Positions 1 through 8,724 of a stretch of 64,000 nt of DNA are shown one piece after another. Source of the DNA: Crocinitomicaceae bacterium (GTDB taxonomy: Bacteria; Bacteroidota; Bacteroidia; Flavobacteriales_G; Salibacteraceae); contig PAVO01000007.1 of assembly GCA_002713215.1 (NCBI GenBank), positions 62,001 through 126,000 of the forward strand. Reading direction: 5' to 3'. The notes beneath the pieces are model-generated. The model saw nothing but the letters and a program-made list of their open reading frames with translations, ran no database searches and was not told the origin of the DNA. Position numbers and translations under genes: made by a program. Each line of letters begins with the position of its first letter. The first letter of the stretch is position 1.

Positions 1-711
1 GAAGAGCGTAAGGTCAAGAAGCAAATGCGTCGTTCTTGGAAAGATGCAAAAGACTCTTACCAGGATTTTTTAACAGCGACACAGCGTTACAGTAACCTGA
101 CATTTTCAGAAAAATGGATTGACCGTGAAGCTATCAGTTTGCAACAGCAAGCAGAAGCGGCTCTGGATAAAGCAAAACGCTCGGTAACTCGTGTTAACAA
201 GCTATTCGGTATAACCGATTCAATGGAGCTTGCGACCATCGACAACAAGTTCATCATTGGTCAGGTTATGGACTTTGTAACCATGATGCAGATGGATAGC
301 CTTTTCCACTGGTACTACCCAACAAAAATGAAGTCATACCCTGACGAAAAAATGTTGGAAGACATGCAGAAGAAGTCGAAGAAAAGCAAGGGTGGTTCTT
401 CTTCAAAGTACAAGCAATACACTGCTGGCATTGAGGTTTACTCAGTTAAAATTGAGAGCCAAAAATCAGAAAGCGAAGGTGATGAGTCAAACTCCGTATC
501 CACTTACGGCATTAATGATATGATACAGCTTGGCTACTTAATCAATAAGCCCTACGTTCAAGTGGATCGAGTCGAGTACGACCGAGACAGTCAAGAGTGG
601 GCGTTTATGATACACTTTAACAGAATGACTCCTGAGTTCGAAAGAACCATTAACCGATATACGTTGGAGTCTCAGGGTTACCGCAGGGAGCGAAACAGTA
701 ATGAAAATTAA
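1..711 (+). CDS. Pilus accessory protein, 5' end missing
   Basis: The reading frame is open from the first base of the window, so the true start lies upstream; the first in-window ATG is at 25. About 236 residues are visible. The N-terminal part is charged and predicted helical or coiled coil (many Lys, Glu and Gln), followed by a Lys/Ser-rich linker and a mixed alpha/beta C-terminus. No membrane segment is visible in this part, though one may lie upstream. It overlaps the next gene by 11 bases and is followed by a secretion ATPase and a platform protein, the place taken by PilO-type accessory proteins in R64-like thin pilus operons. That role is inferred from position only; I do not recognise a family from the sequence. 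Confidence 0.6.
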   Translation, partial: EERKVKKQMRRSWKDAKDSYQDFLTATQRYSNLTFSEKWIDREAISLQQQAEAALDKAKRSVTRVNKLFGITDSMELATIDNKFIIGQVMDFVTMMQMDSLFHWYYPTKMKSYPDEKMLEDMQKKSKKSKGGSSSKYKQYTAGIEVYSVKIESQKSESEGDESNSVSTYGINDMIQLGYLINKPYVQVDRVEYDRDSQEWAFMIHFNRMTPEFERTINRYTLESQGYRRERNSNEN

Positions 712-1642
712 ACATGGATTGTTGATTTTTGCAATTGGTGCAGCCGTACACGGAGGCGCCATTGCAGCAGACAAAAAAGACACTAACCTTCAGAATCAAG
801 CTGAGTCCTTTAAAGCAGATCAAGACACGGTTTCTCGTGACAAACTGGTCTCTGAAGGCCGTGAAATTACTGACGCTCGCTCGGCTATCCGTAATGATGA
901 GTATTTTGATAGCTTAAAACAAAGCGCGGCCCAAACAAAGACTGGACGAATCAACACCCAACTTGATTTGGAACGCAATGAGTTCATCTTAAATAATGTC
1001 CCGGTGCATATTCGCGTTGCAGGAGAACAGGAAGTGCAAGCGTATGTTCGAAAGCACTTCATTGACAATGAAGATCCTACAAACAACAGCGCGGCTGTAG
1101 AAGCTAAAACCCTGTGGAAAAACACAGATAGCTCTCTAACCGCGCCGGCTTCAACAGACTATGGGTGGCAACCGGTAGTCAGAGAAGTAAGCAACACCGC
1201 CCAGGTGGTAAACAAAGACCCTGAGCCAATCAAGCAAGAGCCTGTCGAGCTTGATAATGATGACGACACCGAAAGCGATGAAAGCAAGGCCCCTCTTGAA
1301 TTGACGGCTGAAGACTTAGCTCGCCTATTTGATAATGGTTCTACGAACCAGCAACCAAACATGCTACCTGATGCTGACACTGAGAAGAATGTAGTGATAA
1401 ACACCATTACAGTTAATCGCGTCATTATCGCACCAAAGGCTCAGATCGCGGATATCGAAGTAAACTTCACCGTAGTTCATCCAGGCGGTAGCAAAAAGGT
1501 CGACAAGACATTCAAACAAGTATCTCCAGGCCACCTGTTTGAAGTTGATGGTGTGCGATTTGAAATAGCAGCACTCACTCGACACAGTATCGTTTTAACA
1601 AATGTTGAAACAGACAAGTCCTACTCGCAAATAATCGACTAA
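701..1642 (+). CDS. Exported PilP-like pilus accessory protein
   Basis: This 313-residue protein starts with a short basic stretch and a hydrophobic segment ending around Ala22-Ala23, a good signal peptide. A long, low-complexity acidic middle (Asp/Glu run near residues 185-195) leads to a compact, beta-rich C-terminal domain (about residues 225-313) with the pattern FEVDGVRFEI. This layout, signal peptide, flexible linker and small C-terminal beta domain, resembles PilP or GspC-type periplasmic linkers between the inner-membrane complex and the secretin. The start overlaps the preceding gene by 11 bases, so the two are probably co-translated. The PilP assignment rests on layout and position just upstream of the ATPase gene and is moderate. 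Confidence 0.6.
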   Translation: MKIKHGLLIFAIGAAVHGGAIAADKKDTNLQNQAESFKADQDTVSRDKLVSEGREITDARSAIRNDEYFDSLKQSAAQTKTGRINTQLDLERNEFILNNVPVHIRVAGEQEVQAYVRKHFIDNEDPTNNSAAVEAKTLWKNTDSSLTAPASTDYGWQPVVREVSNTAQVVNKDPEPIKQEPVELDNDDDTESDESKAPLELTAEDLARLFDNGSTNQQPNMLPDADTEKNVVINTITVNRVIIAPKAQIADIEVNFTVVHPGGSKKVDKTFKQVSPGHLFEVDGVRFEIAALTRHSIVLTNVETDKSYSQIID

Positions 1643-1675
1643 TATAACGGTCTTAGTTTGCGAATCAGATTTTAA

Positions 1676-1694
1676 GGGCGCATGGATTGCGCCC
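1676..1694 (+). promoter_or_regulatory. Hairpin just upstream of the ATPase gene ribosome-binding site
   Basis: A perfect 6-bp stem, GGGCGC and GCGCCC with a 7-base loop, sits immediately before the GGAG ribosome-binding site of the ATPase gene. An alternative in-frame ATG lies in the loop at 1682. No T-run follows, so this is not an ordinary terminator. It may tune translation or mark an RNA processing site; function unproven. Confidence 0.4.
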
Positions 1695-1705
1695 TCGGAG
1701 TTATC

Positions 1706-3556
1706 ATGGAAGATAGAAGAACAAAAAAGATCGATGTTAGTGAGATCGGACATCTGCCAACAAAATGGCAAATCCACTCTCCTTTCTATATGGATGCCAA
1801 ACATCCTCTCTTTATTAACGAAGATACCAAAAAGCACATTGCGGTAATCGAATCTTTGGATGTTCAAAACACTGGGGCTCGACGAGCAAAAACGCTGCTT
1901 TACATTGTGTACTTTGGTCAAGGTCACTATCCGCGCCAGGTCATGCGTTATTTCAAAGAGCAGAATAACCAAGATACTGATTTCGTATTTGCGAAATGTG
2001 AAACTGTTCAAATCATTCATGACATCTACGCAAACTCGAAAAAGACGACCTCTTTAGGTTCTCGCGCGAATGAGTTAACCGAAACTAACAGATCATTTGC
2101 GGAAGCATTACTTGTCGACGCCATGAAGCTTGGCGCATCAGACTTTCACTTAGAATCTGATGGACAGGGTGCGATCATGCGTTTCCGTGTCCACAAAGAG
2201 CTTATCGATTGGAAAAAACTGACACATAAGCAGGCTATCGATTTTGGTACAGTATGTTTCCAGACGTTTGTAAGTAGTGGTGATGAGGAAGGTACCGGTA
2301 AAGGTATTTATCAGCCAACCAACCTGCTCGAAGGTGAGTTTTCCGTTCGTATTGATGACGAGTATTCAGTAAAGGCACGTCTCGTTAACCTATCGCATAA
2401 TCGCGGCGAAAAATTCGACTTAATTGCGCGTCTAATTGACAGAAACAAAAGTAGCAAGGCAGCAACTTTTGAAGAGCTTGGCTTTTCCTCTCATTCCTGC
2501 AACTTGTTGCGCTCTCTTGATAGTGCGAGTTCTGGAGCGATATTTACACTTGGTGTAACAGGCTCTGGTAAGTCAACATCTCAAAGCAACATGATGCAAC
2601 ATGAGCGTGACCGTTCTGGCGGAAGTAGAAAAATCATATCGCTTGAGCATCCAGTTGAATACGAAATGGACCGCATTTCACAGATCACTGTTGGCGATAA
2701 GCCAACCGATGGAAAGTCGAGCCTAGACTTTAGCTTTGACAGCTTAAATAAATACTTACTTCGCTCCGACCCTGACTCACTAGGTTACGGTGAGATCCGT
2801 GACGCTGAATCTGCGCACGCAGCTGTTAAAGGCGTAGAGACTGGGCATCTTTGCTACGGTACTCTGCATACCGACTCTGCTATGTCTGTGTTTTCTCGAC
2901 TACGCTCATTAGGCCTCAAAGTCGAAGACATCTGTCGTAAAGGCTTTTTGCAACTAATTTTATATCAAAGCCTTCTTCCTAAGTTATGCCCGCATTGCTC
3001 TCGACCGTATAAGTTCGGTGAAGCCATTCCCGAGAAGTACGACGAGATGTTCGCCCTCAAGGCGTTTGCACAGACCTCAGGCGGCAAAATAACGTTTAGC
3101 AACATCTTGCCTATACAGAACTCGTTAAAGCCCGGAGAGTCGCTCCTGCGCTCTGCTCAGCGTGAAGGGATTATCACATCTCGCGACGTTGTTCAGCTAC
3201 GTGAAAAGTTACGCTACATGAACAAAGGTAGCGATAACGAAGCCTTCCGCGTTCGACTTATGTCCGTCATTGAGAAAAGCGACCTGACAGAAGATGAAAT
3301 TAACATTCGTTTTCGTGGTCAGGGCTGTGAGAAATGCTTCCATGGACAGCGTGGTGTCGCACCAGCATCAGAAGTTTTGATCCCAGATGCAACGCTACTT
3401 GACTATGTGCGCAACGGACAAATGAACAAAGCAGAGGTTTACTGGAAGACTGCTCTTGGAGGCCGTTCAGCAACCGTTGATAGCTATGAAAAGATTCTTG
3501 CTGGACTTGTTGACCCAAGAGCAGTTGAAGAACAACTTTCTAATTTAGGGGAATAG
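1706..3556 (+). CDS. Type IVb pilus / type II secretion assembly ATPase (GspE family), set A
   Basis: Cytoplasmic hexameric ATPase that would power pilus extension or secretion. About 616 residues from ATG 1706, chosen because GGAG lies 5 bases upstream; the in-frame ATG at 1682 lacks such a site. Visible motifs are Walker A GVTGSGKST (about residues 283-291), an Asp box SLEHPVEYE, a Walker B-region GEIRDAES, a His box GTLHTDSA, and a zinc site made of CPHC and a distant CEKC. An insertion of about 100 residues separates the two Cys pairs, longer than usual in the family. The protein is a paralogue of the ATPase at 34263-35963 but far diverged. It is followed two bases later by its expected partner, a GspF-like platform protein. 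The best functional parallel is PilQ of the R64 thin pilus. Confidence 0.88.
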   Translation: MEDRRTKKIDVSEIGHLPTKWQIHSPFYMDAKHPLFINEDTKKHIAVIESLDVQNTGARRAKTLLYIVYFGQGHYPRQVMRYFKEQNNQDTDFVFAKCETVQIIHDIYANSKKTTSLGSRANELTETNRSFAEALLVDAMKLGASDFHLESDGQGAIMRFRVHKELIDWKKLTHKQAIDFGTVCFQTFVSSGDEEGTGKGIYQPTNLLEGEFSVRIDDEYSVKARLVNLSHNRGEKFDLIARLIDRNKSSKAATFEELGFSSHSCNLLRSLDSASSGAIFTLGVTGSGKSTSQSNMMQHERDRSGGSRKIISLEHPVEYEMDRISQITVGDKPTDGKSSLDFSFDSLNKYLLRSDPDSLGYGEIRDAESAHAAVKGVETGHLCYGTLHTDSAMSVFSRLRSLGLKVEDICRKGFLQLILYQSLLPKLCPHCSRPYKFGEAIPEKYDEMFALKAFAQTSGGKITFSNILPIQNSLKPGESLLRSAQREGIITSRDVVQLREKLRYMNKGSDNEAFRVRLMSVIEKSDLTEDEINIRFRGQGCEKCFHGQRGVAPASEVLIPDATLLDYVRNGQMNKAEVYWKTALGGRSATVDSYEKILAGLVDPRAVEEQLSNLGE

Positions 3557-3558
3557 GC

Positions 3559-4740
3559 ATGTTTGGTTTAGAGAAAATCGACTGGGCTAATTTCAGCTTG
3601 GCAGATTTGAAAGAAAAATTTTCAGTTGCACGTGCGAAAGATGACTTTAAAAAGAAAGTAAAAAAGCGTGTCCGCTTCTATTCACTTTTACTTGATTATA
3701 TCAACTCACCAGGTAACAACACCCCGGACGCTTTCTTTACATATTATGAAACCGTCCTTGACCGTCGTATGACGAAGTTTCCGGACTGGGTTAAAGCATA
3801 CATGAAAGCCACTAAGAGCAAGAACGAATCAGCGACTCGTGATTTCTTGGCCATCTGTCGAAAGGAGCAGGAAAAGGGACGTGGGTTTAACGACATCATG
3901 AAAGAATGGCTCCCTGAAGACGAATACCGCCTATTGCAATCAACTCGATCTAGCGACATTTCAGAAGCACTAACTATCCTTCTCGAAATCTGTAACGACA
4001 AAATCGAAAATGCGAAGCTGATCATGTCAGCAATTGGGAAAAACCTTCCTCTGGCCGGCTTTGCTGCGGGTTTGCACTGGTTTATGTTCCAGTTCCTTTA
4101 CCCATCTTTCGTTAACACTCGTATTGCGGATTCGGGAAGAGACCCTTCCACCTATTCGTGGATCGAAGAAAACTATGTTCTGTACAACTGGATTGGTGAA
4201 AACTTCTGGCTTGTTGGACTAACAATTGCCGCGATCATTTTCTTTTTTGGCTGGTCACTTAGAAATTGGCACAAAAACGGACTTTACATTCGTGAGCAGC
4301 TGGTTGACTACCTTCCTCCGTATTCACTATTTAAAATCAATCAGCAGTATCAACTAATCATGATTGTGCACAGTTTCTTGAAGTCTGGAGCGACATTTGC
4401 CAAGGCGTTAGAGCAAGCAAAAATTGGTGCCAGCAAATATATGATTCTTCAAATTGACAAAATTGCACAGAACTCTTCTGTACAGTCACACGTTGCATTC
4501 AACATTCCTTTCCTTGGAGAACCAGGCAACTTGATTGAAGAACGTTCCTCTCATGTACCAATGGAAGAGGCGATGGAAGGTTTGTTACCTAGATTAAGAA
4601 AACTGAAAGAAGAAAAATTTCAGAACACGATCAACAGAACCATGGGATTCACGATAAAACCCATGATCTACTTAAGTTTCGTGTATTCGATCATACCTGT
4701 CGGACTTGAACTTGCGAAGTTCATCCCAGACAACGTATAA
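3559..4740 (+). CDS. Pilus inner-membrane platform protein (GspF/PilC family), set A
   Basis: A 393-residue polytopic protein with the layout of GspF/PilC/PilR platform proteins: a cytoplasmic helical domain (about residues 30-150), hydrophobic segments near 160-185 and 215-240, a second helical domain (about 255-360) and a final hydrophobic segment near 368-385. The two cytoplasmic halves correspond to the repeated T2SSF domains. It would sit at the base of the pilus machine and transmit work from the ATPase encoded immediately upstream. The start is preceded by AGGGGAA. A Rho-independent terminator follows directly, so this looks like the last gene of the set A operon. Confidence 0.82.
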   Translation: MFGLEKIDWANFSLADLKEKFSVARAKDDFKKKVKKRVRFYSLLLDYINSPGNNTPDAFFTYYETVLDRRMTKFPDWVKAYMKATKSKNESATRDFLAICRKEQEKGRGFNDIMKEWLPEDEYRLLQSTRSSDISEALTILLEICNDKIENAKLIMSAIGKNLPLAGFAAGLHWFMFQFLYPSFVNTRIADSGRDPSTYSWIEENYVLYNWIGENFWLVGLTIAAIIFFFGWSLRNWHKNGLYIREQLVDYLPPYSLFKINQQYQLIMIVHSFLKSGATFAKALEQAKIGASKYMILQIDKIAQNSSVQSHVAFNIPFLGEPGNLIEERSSHVPMEEAMEGLLPRLRKLKEEKFQNTINRTMGFTIKPMIYLSFVYSIIPVGLELAKFIPDNV

Positions 4741-4746
4741 AACTGT

Positions 4747-4768
4747 AGCCCGGCTTGCCGGGCTTTTT
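4747..4768 (+). terminator. Rho-independent terminator after pilus set A
   Basis: An 8-bp perfect stem (AGCCCGGC and GCCGGGCT) with a 2-base loop is followed by a run of T. It starts 6 bases after the platform gene stop codon and should separate it from the lipoprotein gene downstream. Confidence 0.85.
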
Positions 4769-4785
4769 GTTGTAGGATTCTATTA

Positions 4786-5280
4786 ATGAAAAAAACATTA
4801 CGACTACTAGCAGCGATACCCTTGATATCTCCCCTATCAGCCTGTGACGGGAAATTTAGTAACTTACCCAGTGATGCTGACATGATGGCTCATATCGCCT
4901 CTGAGACTCCTGAGGGGCTTGTATTGCGAGTTCCTGATGTTAATAATGCTTTTTTGGTAAAGAAGCACGGAGAAAAGCTTTCATTGGTTGTATTCGATAA
5001 AGAAGATCAGCCAACAACCACCCCGGCCCTAAAGGTCAAACGAAACATAAAATTTTCTCAGTGCAACGATGTTGTACGCAGAGATATCTTCTATACCATA
5101 GAACAATTGCATGGAGAATTTTCAGTATGTGTAATTGATGGAATGAATGGTGCCCTATATCAACTGAATAATGAAGACGTAAGATGGATTGTGTTCAACA
5201 CTACAAAAAAGAGCGAACACCATCACCTGTCAGTAGAAGATATCACCCTAGATCAGCTTGTTTACCGAACCTCGAAGTGA
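4786..5280 (+). CDS. Small exported lipoprotein, function unknown
   Basis: A 164-residue protein with a classical lipoprotein signal: basic start, hydrophobic stretch and lipobox LSAC with Cys20 as the lipidation site. The remainder is a small soluble domain with two further cysteines (in SQCND and FSVCVID) that could form a disulphide. An AGGA ribosome-binding site lies upstream. Because a terminator separates it from the pilus genes, its own promoter or read-through would be needed. It might be a surface-exclusion, pilotin or assembly lipoprotein, but I see no diagnostic motif and give no function. Confidence 0.7.
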   Translation: MKKTLRLLAAIPLISPLSACDGKFSNLPSDADMMAHIASETPEGLVLRVPDVNNAFLVKKHGEKLSLVVFDKEDQPTTTPALKVKRNIKFSQCNDVVRRDIFYTIEQLHGEFSVCVIDGMNGALYQLNNEDVRWIVFNTTKKSEHHHLSVEDITLDQLVYRTSK

Positions 5281-5289
5281 GAGCAGAGT

Positions 5290-5336
5290 TAAAGAAGAGT
5301 TTTCAGACTTCCTCTAGTAGATAGACCTCTTCTTTA
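5290..5336. repeat. 10-bp inverted repeat between convergent genes
   Basis: Arms TAAAGAAGAG (5290-5299) and CTCTTCTTTA (5327-5336) flank a 27-base loop at the convergent junction of the lipoprotein gene (+) and the acetyltransferase gene (-). The right arm lies inside the acetyltransferase gene end. It could act as a weak bidirectional terminator, but the loop is long and the stem is AT-rich. Confidence 0.35.
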
Positions 5337-5812
5337 CCATTTTCACTTTGTTTTATTCCGTGATATTTAAAACCAAATTGTTGGAACAAATCTATGACAT
5401 AGGCGTATTTGTCGAATATGGTAAAGTAAACACTCTCACAGCCGATGCTTTTGGCATATCCCAGTATGCTTTTGACGAATTTACACCCCAATCGTCTTCC
5501 ACTGGACTTTAGCTTTAACGAACCGATTTTAAGCTTTCTTGATGGGGGGAGAGCCGGAGAAACTTCACCATAATCATGAAGCTCTTCTTTTACGTATATG
5601 AAACCTTCAATTCCGCATTCACCGTTAGCAACAAAAGCAAAAGAACCGTCTCGCGACTTTCTGCTGAACCAATGTTCGAAGTCGCAATAATCTATCTTGA
5701 ATGAGTCAAAAAATGGATCGTTGATATCTATGTCAGAAAAGAGGATCCTTTCAACCCTCTTTGCGCTCAGACCTATATCACGATCCGCACTAGAACTATT
5801 TCGTTGGTGCAT
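5303..5812 (-). CDS. GNAT-family N-acetyltransferase
   Basis: About 169 residues. The C-terminal half shows a GNAT core: a beta strand with KIGSLKLK, then RRLGCKFVKSIL in the acetyl-CoA pyrophosphate-binding loop position, then an alpha/beta segment ending in QFGFKYHG. The family moves an acetyl group from acetyl-CoA to an amine; the substrate here is unknown. The gene overlaps the end of the upstream gene by about 17 bases and is last in the long minus-strand run. The start is uncertain: ATG 5812 and TTG 5827 both lack a strong ribosome-binding site. Similar GNAT domains occur in toxin modules on mobile elements, but no antitoxin-like gene is adjacent. Confidence 0.7.
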   Translation of the reverse strand: MHQRNSSSADRDIGLSAKRVERILFSDIDINDPFFDSFKIDYCDFEHWFSRKSRDGSFAFVANGECGIEGFIYVKEELHDYGEVSPALPPSRKLKIGSLKLKSSGRRLGCKFVKSILGYAKSIGCESVYFTIFDKYAYVIDLFQQFGFKYHGIKQSENGKEEVYLLEEV

Positions 5813-7034
5813 CAATAGTGTTATCAATTGCCAAATGTGCCGCCTTCAACTGTCTTGCATAGTCTTTCTGTCGAAGGAGAAGTAGTTTTAGTTGGTTTGA
5901 AATGGCCATTTGCCTTTGAAGCTCAAGCATCTTGCCAGCTTCAGATGAAGATTTAACTCGATTAATCTCTTCTGCACGAGAGCTGTTTGTGATCTGATAA
6001 TTGATTACATCCAACGAACTCATTACCAGGCCACTGCCATTAATTGGTTCTCTATTTTGGGCAACACTCAACAATGCTGTTGATGCCAAGTTTAACGCAC
6101 TCTGAGCCTGTTTATAGGCCCCTACATAAGCGAACATGTCACCATTGGACATTTCAGACTGCGTAGGTGGCACGATATAAAGTACACCGGATAAATTTTT
6201 CACATACTGGAACGCTGCCAGAGATTCTACCGAAGAATACGTGTACAGAGTCGCATAATCACTTCCAGATGCAGAGTTCTCATCTTTGTAGCCCGTGGGG
6301 TAAAGGAAGTTGAACGCACTAATGTCGGCGTTAGGGGCTGTCGATTCCATTTCGCACAAGCCGTTATCAACATCTTCTGCTGAACAAAAGATATCGTAAT
6401 GGAAATCAATGTTACCTTTCGCGACTGAGTTTACACTTCCAACAGCCGTCAAGCTGGCCTGTAATTTCTGCGCTCTACGGTTAATGTCAGAAGTAGCTCT
6501 CTTCTTAGCTTTTTCTCCTGTGGCCATCTGATTCATTTTGCCCGTGGTACACATTTTATGAACAAACTGATACGTTGGCGAATCTTCGGAAATACTGCTT
6601 AAATCCAGATCCACATCGAGGTCAAACACTTCGTCCGTTGGGAAGATCATCTTTTTAGACTGAGCCTGTTTTTTCTTAAGCTTATTCTTATAAGAAGCCT
6701 TCATTTCTTCATACTGACGCTCAATCTCTATCATTTGTTGAGCGTTGTTTTGATCTGTTTGCGTCATATTCTGCAACAGCGTCATGAAGCTGCTACTTAC
6801 TACCTGATTGGTGTATTCGCGAGAGGTGCGAACAGCAGTCATAATTGTGACGTTCATACCGAAATCGAAAGCATTTTCAGCATTGTAAATTGGCTGCATT
6901 GCAGCTGGCATAAAGCTGGTTACAGGTAACGGAGCCAAAGTTGGACAGTTCGCATATGTAACAACGGCGCTAGCTTGTGCTGAAGCAAGAAGCCCAACAG
7001 CTGCAATCAGTTTTTTGGCGTGTCGGAACATCAT
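5796..7034 (-). CDS. Exported helical protein, paralogue of the next gene upstream (transfer-associated)
   Basis: 412 residues with a signal peptide (basic start, hydrophobic core, cleavage near SAQASA). The N-terminal third is helical and Gln/Lys-rich with a coiled-coil-like stretch (about residues 100-135); conserved-looking Cys residues follow. The middle carries ADISAFNFLYP, and a C-terminal helical stretch carries SLDVINYQI. The upstream neighbour (7034-8683) has GDVSAANFAYP and PIDVLTYRV in the same order, so the two are diverged tandem paralogues. Start and stop overlap as TAATG, with GGAGG ahead of the start, indicating coupled translation. A periplasmic transfer or pilus role (as for VirB5 or TraW-like helical proteins) is inferred from context only. 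Confidence 0.72.
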   Translation of the reverse strand: MMFRHAKKLIAAVGLLASAQASAVVTYANCPTLAPLPVTSFMPAAMQPIYNAENAFDFGMNVTIMTAVRTSREYTNQVVSSSFMTLLQNMTQTDQNNAQQMIEIERQYEEMKASYKNKLKKKQAQSKKMIFPTDEVFDLDVDLDLSSISEDSPTYQFVHKMCTTGKMNQMATGEKAKKRATSDINRRAQKLQASLTAVGSVNSVAKGNIDFHYDIFCSAEDVDNGLCEMESTAPNADISAFNFLYPTGYKDENSASGSDYATLYTYSSVESLAAFQYVKNLSGVLYIVPPTQSEMSNGDMFAYVGAYKQAQSALNLASTALLSVAQNREPINGSGLVMSSLDVINYQITNSSRAEEINRVKSSSEAGKMLELQRQMAISNQLKLLLLRQKDYARQLKAAHLAIDNTIDAPTK

Positions 7035-8683
7035 TATCGACCTCCAGCGCGTCTTAACTTCTCAAGCTTATCTATCATCTGTTTACTGTTAACTTTTTGA
7101 GCCAACGAGATAGCATCCATAGAAAGCATTTGTTCACCCATCATGTACTCTTTAAGCATGAGTTCATTTTGTAGGATCATCGAATCAAAAATCTTATCCA
7201 TTGCATCTCCAGATGCAGGCTCAGCAATAAAGCTATTACCAGTATTGCTAGAGTCCCCATTCTGATCTGCAAGCTGCAAGTTAGAAGACTGCTTGTTCAC
7301 ACGATAGGTCAAAACATCAATAGGTGAAGCACCTAATACGCTTTCTTTATTTGCTGGTGAGTCTGGAGTGATTTCAAACTTATCGGAACCACGCATAGCC
7401 CCGCCCTTGATCATCTCACGCATCTTATCCCCAACACGCATGTTCATTGAGTCTGAAAGGACAAGCCGTACCATGTTTAAAGATGCCACACGGCCTAAGT
7501 AACGACTCTGATACTCAGCATTCTTAACTTGCTTTCTTTCGTTGGGCTTAAGTGCTGGAACAATGTCATCTGCCGCTAGATTATCAATAAATGACATTGC
7601 GGATTTTACTTGGTTAGCATTCTTGTATGTATAAACGAATGGTACGATTTTTTGATTTGGATTTTGGATCAGCTCTTCGCGATCAAGCGCTTGATCTTGA
7701 ATTTCTTGTTTTGTTGCATCATCCAAGTCTTCAATGTAACCCTCTGCACTTGAATATGAAGGGTATGCAAAGTTTGCGGCTGACACGTCTCCATTAGGGA
7801 CGATGTTACCTACAACAATATCCAACTGGTAATCTTCCGGAGACTTGTCCGTAGCACACAGTTTATTTCGATATTGAGCCGGCGTACAAGATAACACTAG
7901 CTGACTCTGAACACGCTGCATCATGGCCCCACCAGGGTTTGTATTTGATAGTGCTTCAGCAGCCTTGTTATTAGAGTCTGATACGGCAGCAACGCGAGCT
8001 TCATGCTCATTTTTGCCAGCAATAAGCATTCGCTTGGTATCCGAGCAATCTTTGAATAAAGAACGAAGCTTAGCGCCCGGGTTGATCTTGATAAGACGAG
8101 AGCACTTACCTTCTTCTTTAACGGCTTCTTCACCACAAGAGGCTTCGGCTCCCATCATTGGAATCGGAATCTTACCCTCAGGATCTTTGTCATAAGTTTC
8201 TTGCAAAATCATAACGATTTCAGGAACGGAAAGATCACTGTACTCTTCCAGTGTATCAGCAATTAACTGAAACTCTTCTTTTGTGTCGTTGTCGGAAAGG
8301 ACTGATACGTTTGATTTGAATTCCGCCTCTGCAAGCTCCGCTTCATGGGCCATCTCTCGATCTGCCATTGCACGAGTTATTTTCAATTGTTGGTTTAACT
8401 TTATCTGTGAGAGCTCAGCATTAGCCGAAACCATTGACTGAACCCCCTCTTGTATCGTAGCCGCTGTACTTTGCCCAGAATCGATAATAGCGGACGCGAC
8501 ATCATTACTGGTTGAGGTTATGTTCTGAGTGAACATAATTAACTCTTGGTCCGCATTGGAACCCGCTATGGTAGATGCTTCCGCTGTTGTTTTACACGGC
8601 ACAATAGGAGGGCACGTCGCAAAAGCATGTGACGATACGAAATAAAGCGGCAATAGTGATGAAGTCCATTTAATCAGTTTCAT
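7034..8683 (-). CDS. Exported helical protein, larger paralogue (transfer-associated)
   Basis: 549 residues with a signal peptide ending near AFA at residue 22. A long alpha-helical, Ala/Glu-rich N-terminal region (about 45-150) is followed by a Cys-containing middle (Cys near EASCGEE, KCSRL, DCSDT, LSCTP and KLCAT). A C-terminal region shares GDVSAANFAYP and DVLTYRV with its downstream paralogue and ends in a helical segment. GGAGG lies 4 bases before the start. The helical, exported, disulphide-capable character suits a periplasmic channel or pilus-tip component, but no family could be named with confidence. Confidence 0.72.
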   Translation of the reverse strand: MKLIKWTSSLLPLYFVSSHAFATCPPIVPCKTTAEASTIAGSNADQELIMFTQNITSTSNDVASAIIDSGQSTAATIQEGVQSMVSANAELSQIKLNQQLKITRAMADREMAHEAELAEAEFKSNVSVLSDNDTKEEFQLIADTLEEYSDLSVPEIVMILQETYDKDPEGKIPIPMMGAEASCGEEAVKEEGKCSRLIKINPGAKLRSLFKDCSDTKRMLIAGKNEHEARVAAVSDSNNKAAEALSNTNPGGAMMQRVQSQLVLSCTPAQYRNKLCATDKSPEDYQLDIVVGNIVPNGDVSAANFAYPSYSSAEGYIEDLDDATKQEIQDQALDREELIQNPNQKIVPFVYTYKNANQVKSAMSFIDNLAADDIVPALKPNERKQVKNAEYQSRYLGRVASLNMVRLVLSDSMNMRVGDKMREMIKGGAMRGSDKFEITPDSPANKESVLGASPIDVLTYRVNKQSSNLQLADQNGDSSNTGNSFIAEPASGDAMDKIFDSMILQNELMLKEYMMGEQMLSMDAISLAQKVNSKQMIDKLEKLRRAGGR

Positions 8684-8724
8684 GGTTCCTCCTTGAACGA
8701 CACAAATATACTAACACAAAACAG

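Noticed and set aside
5303-5812. A GNAT-type toxin-antitoxin system
   Set aside because: No small DNA-binding antitoxin gene is adjacent; the upstream neighbour is an exported protein.
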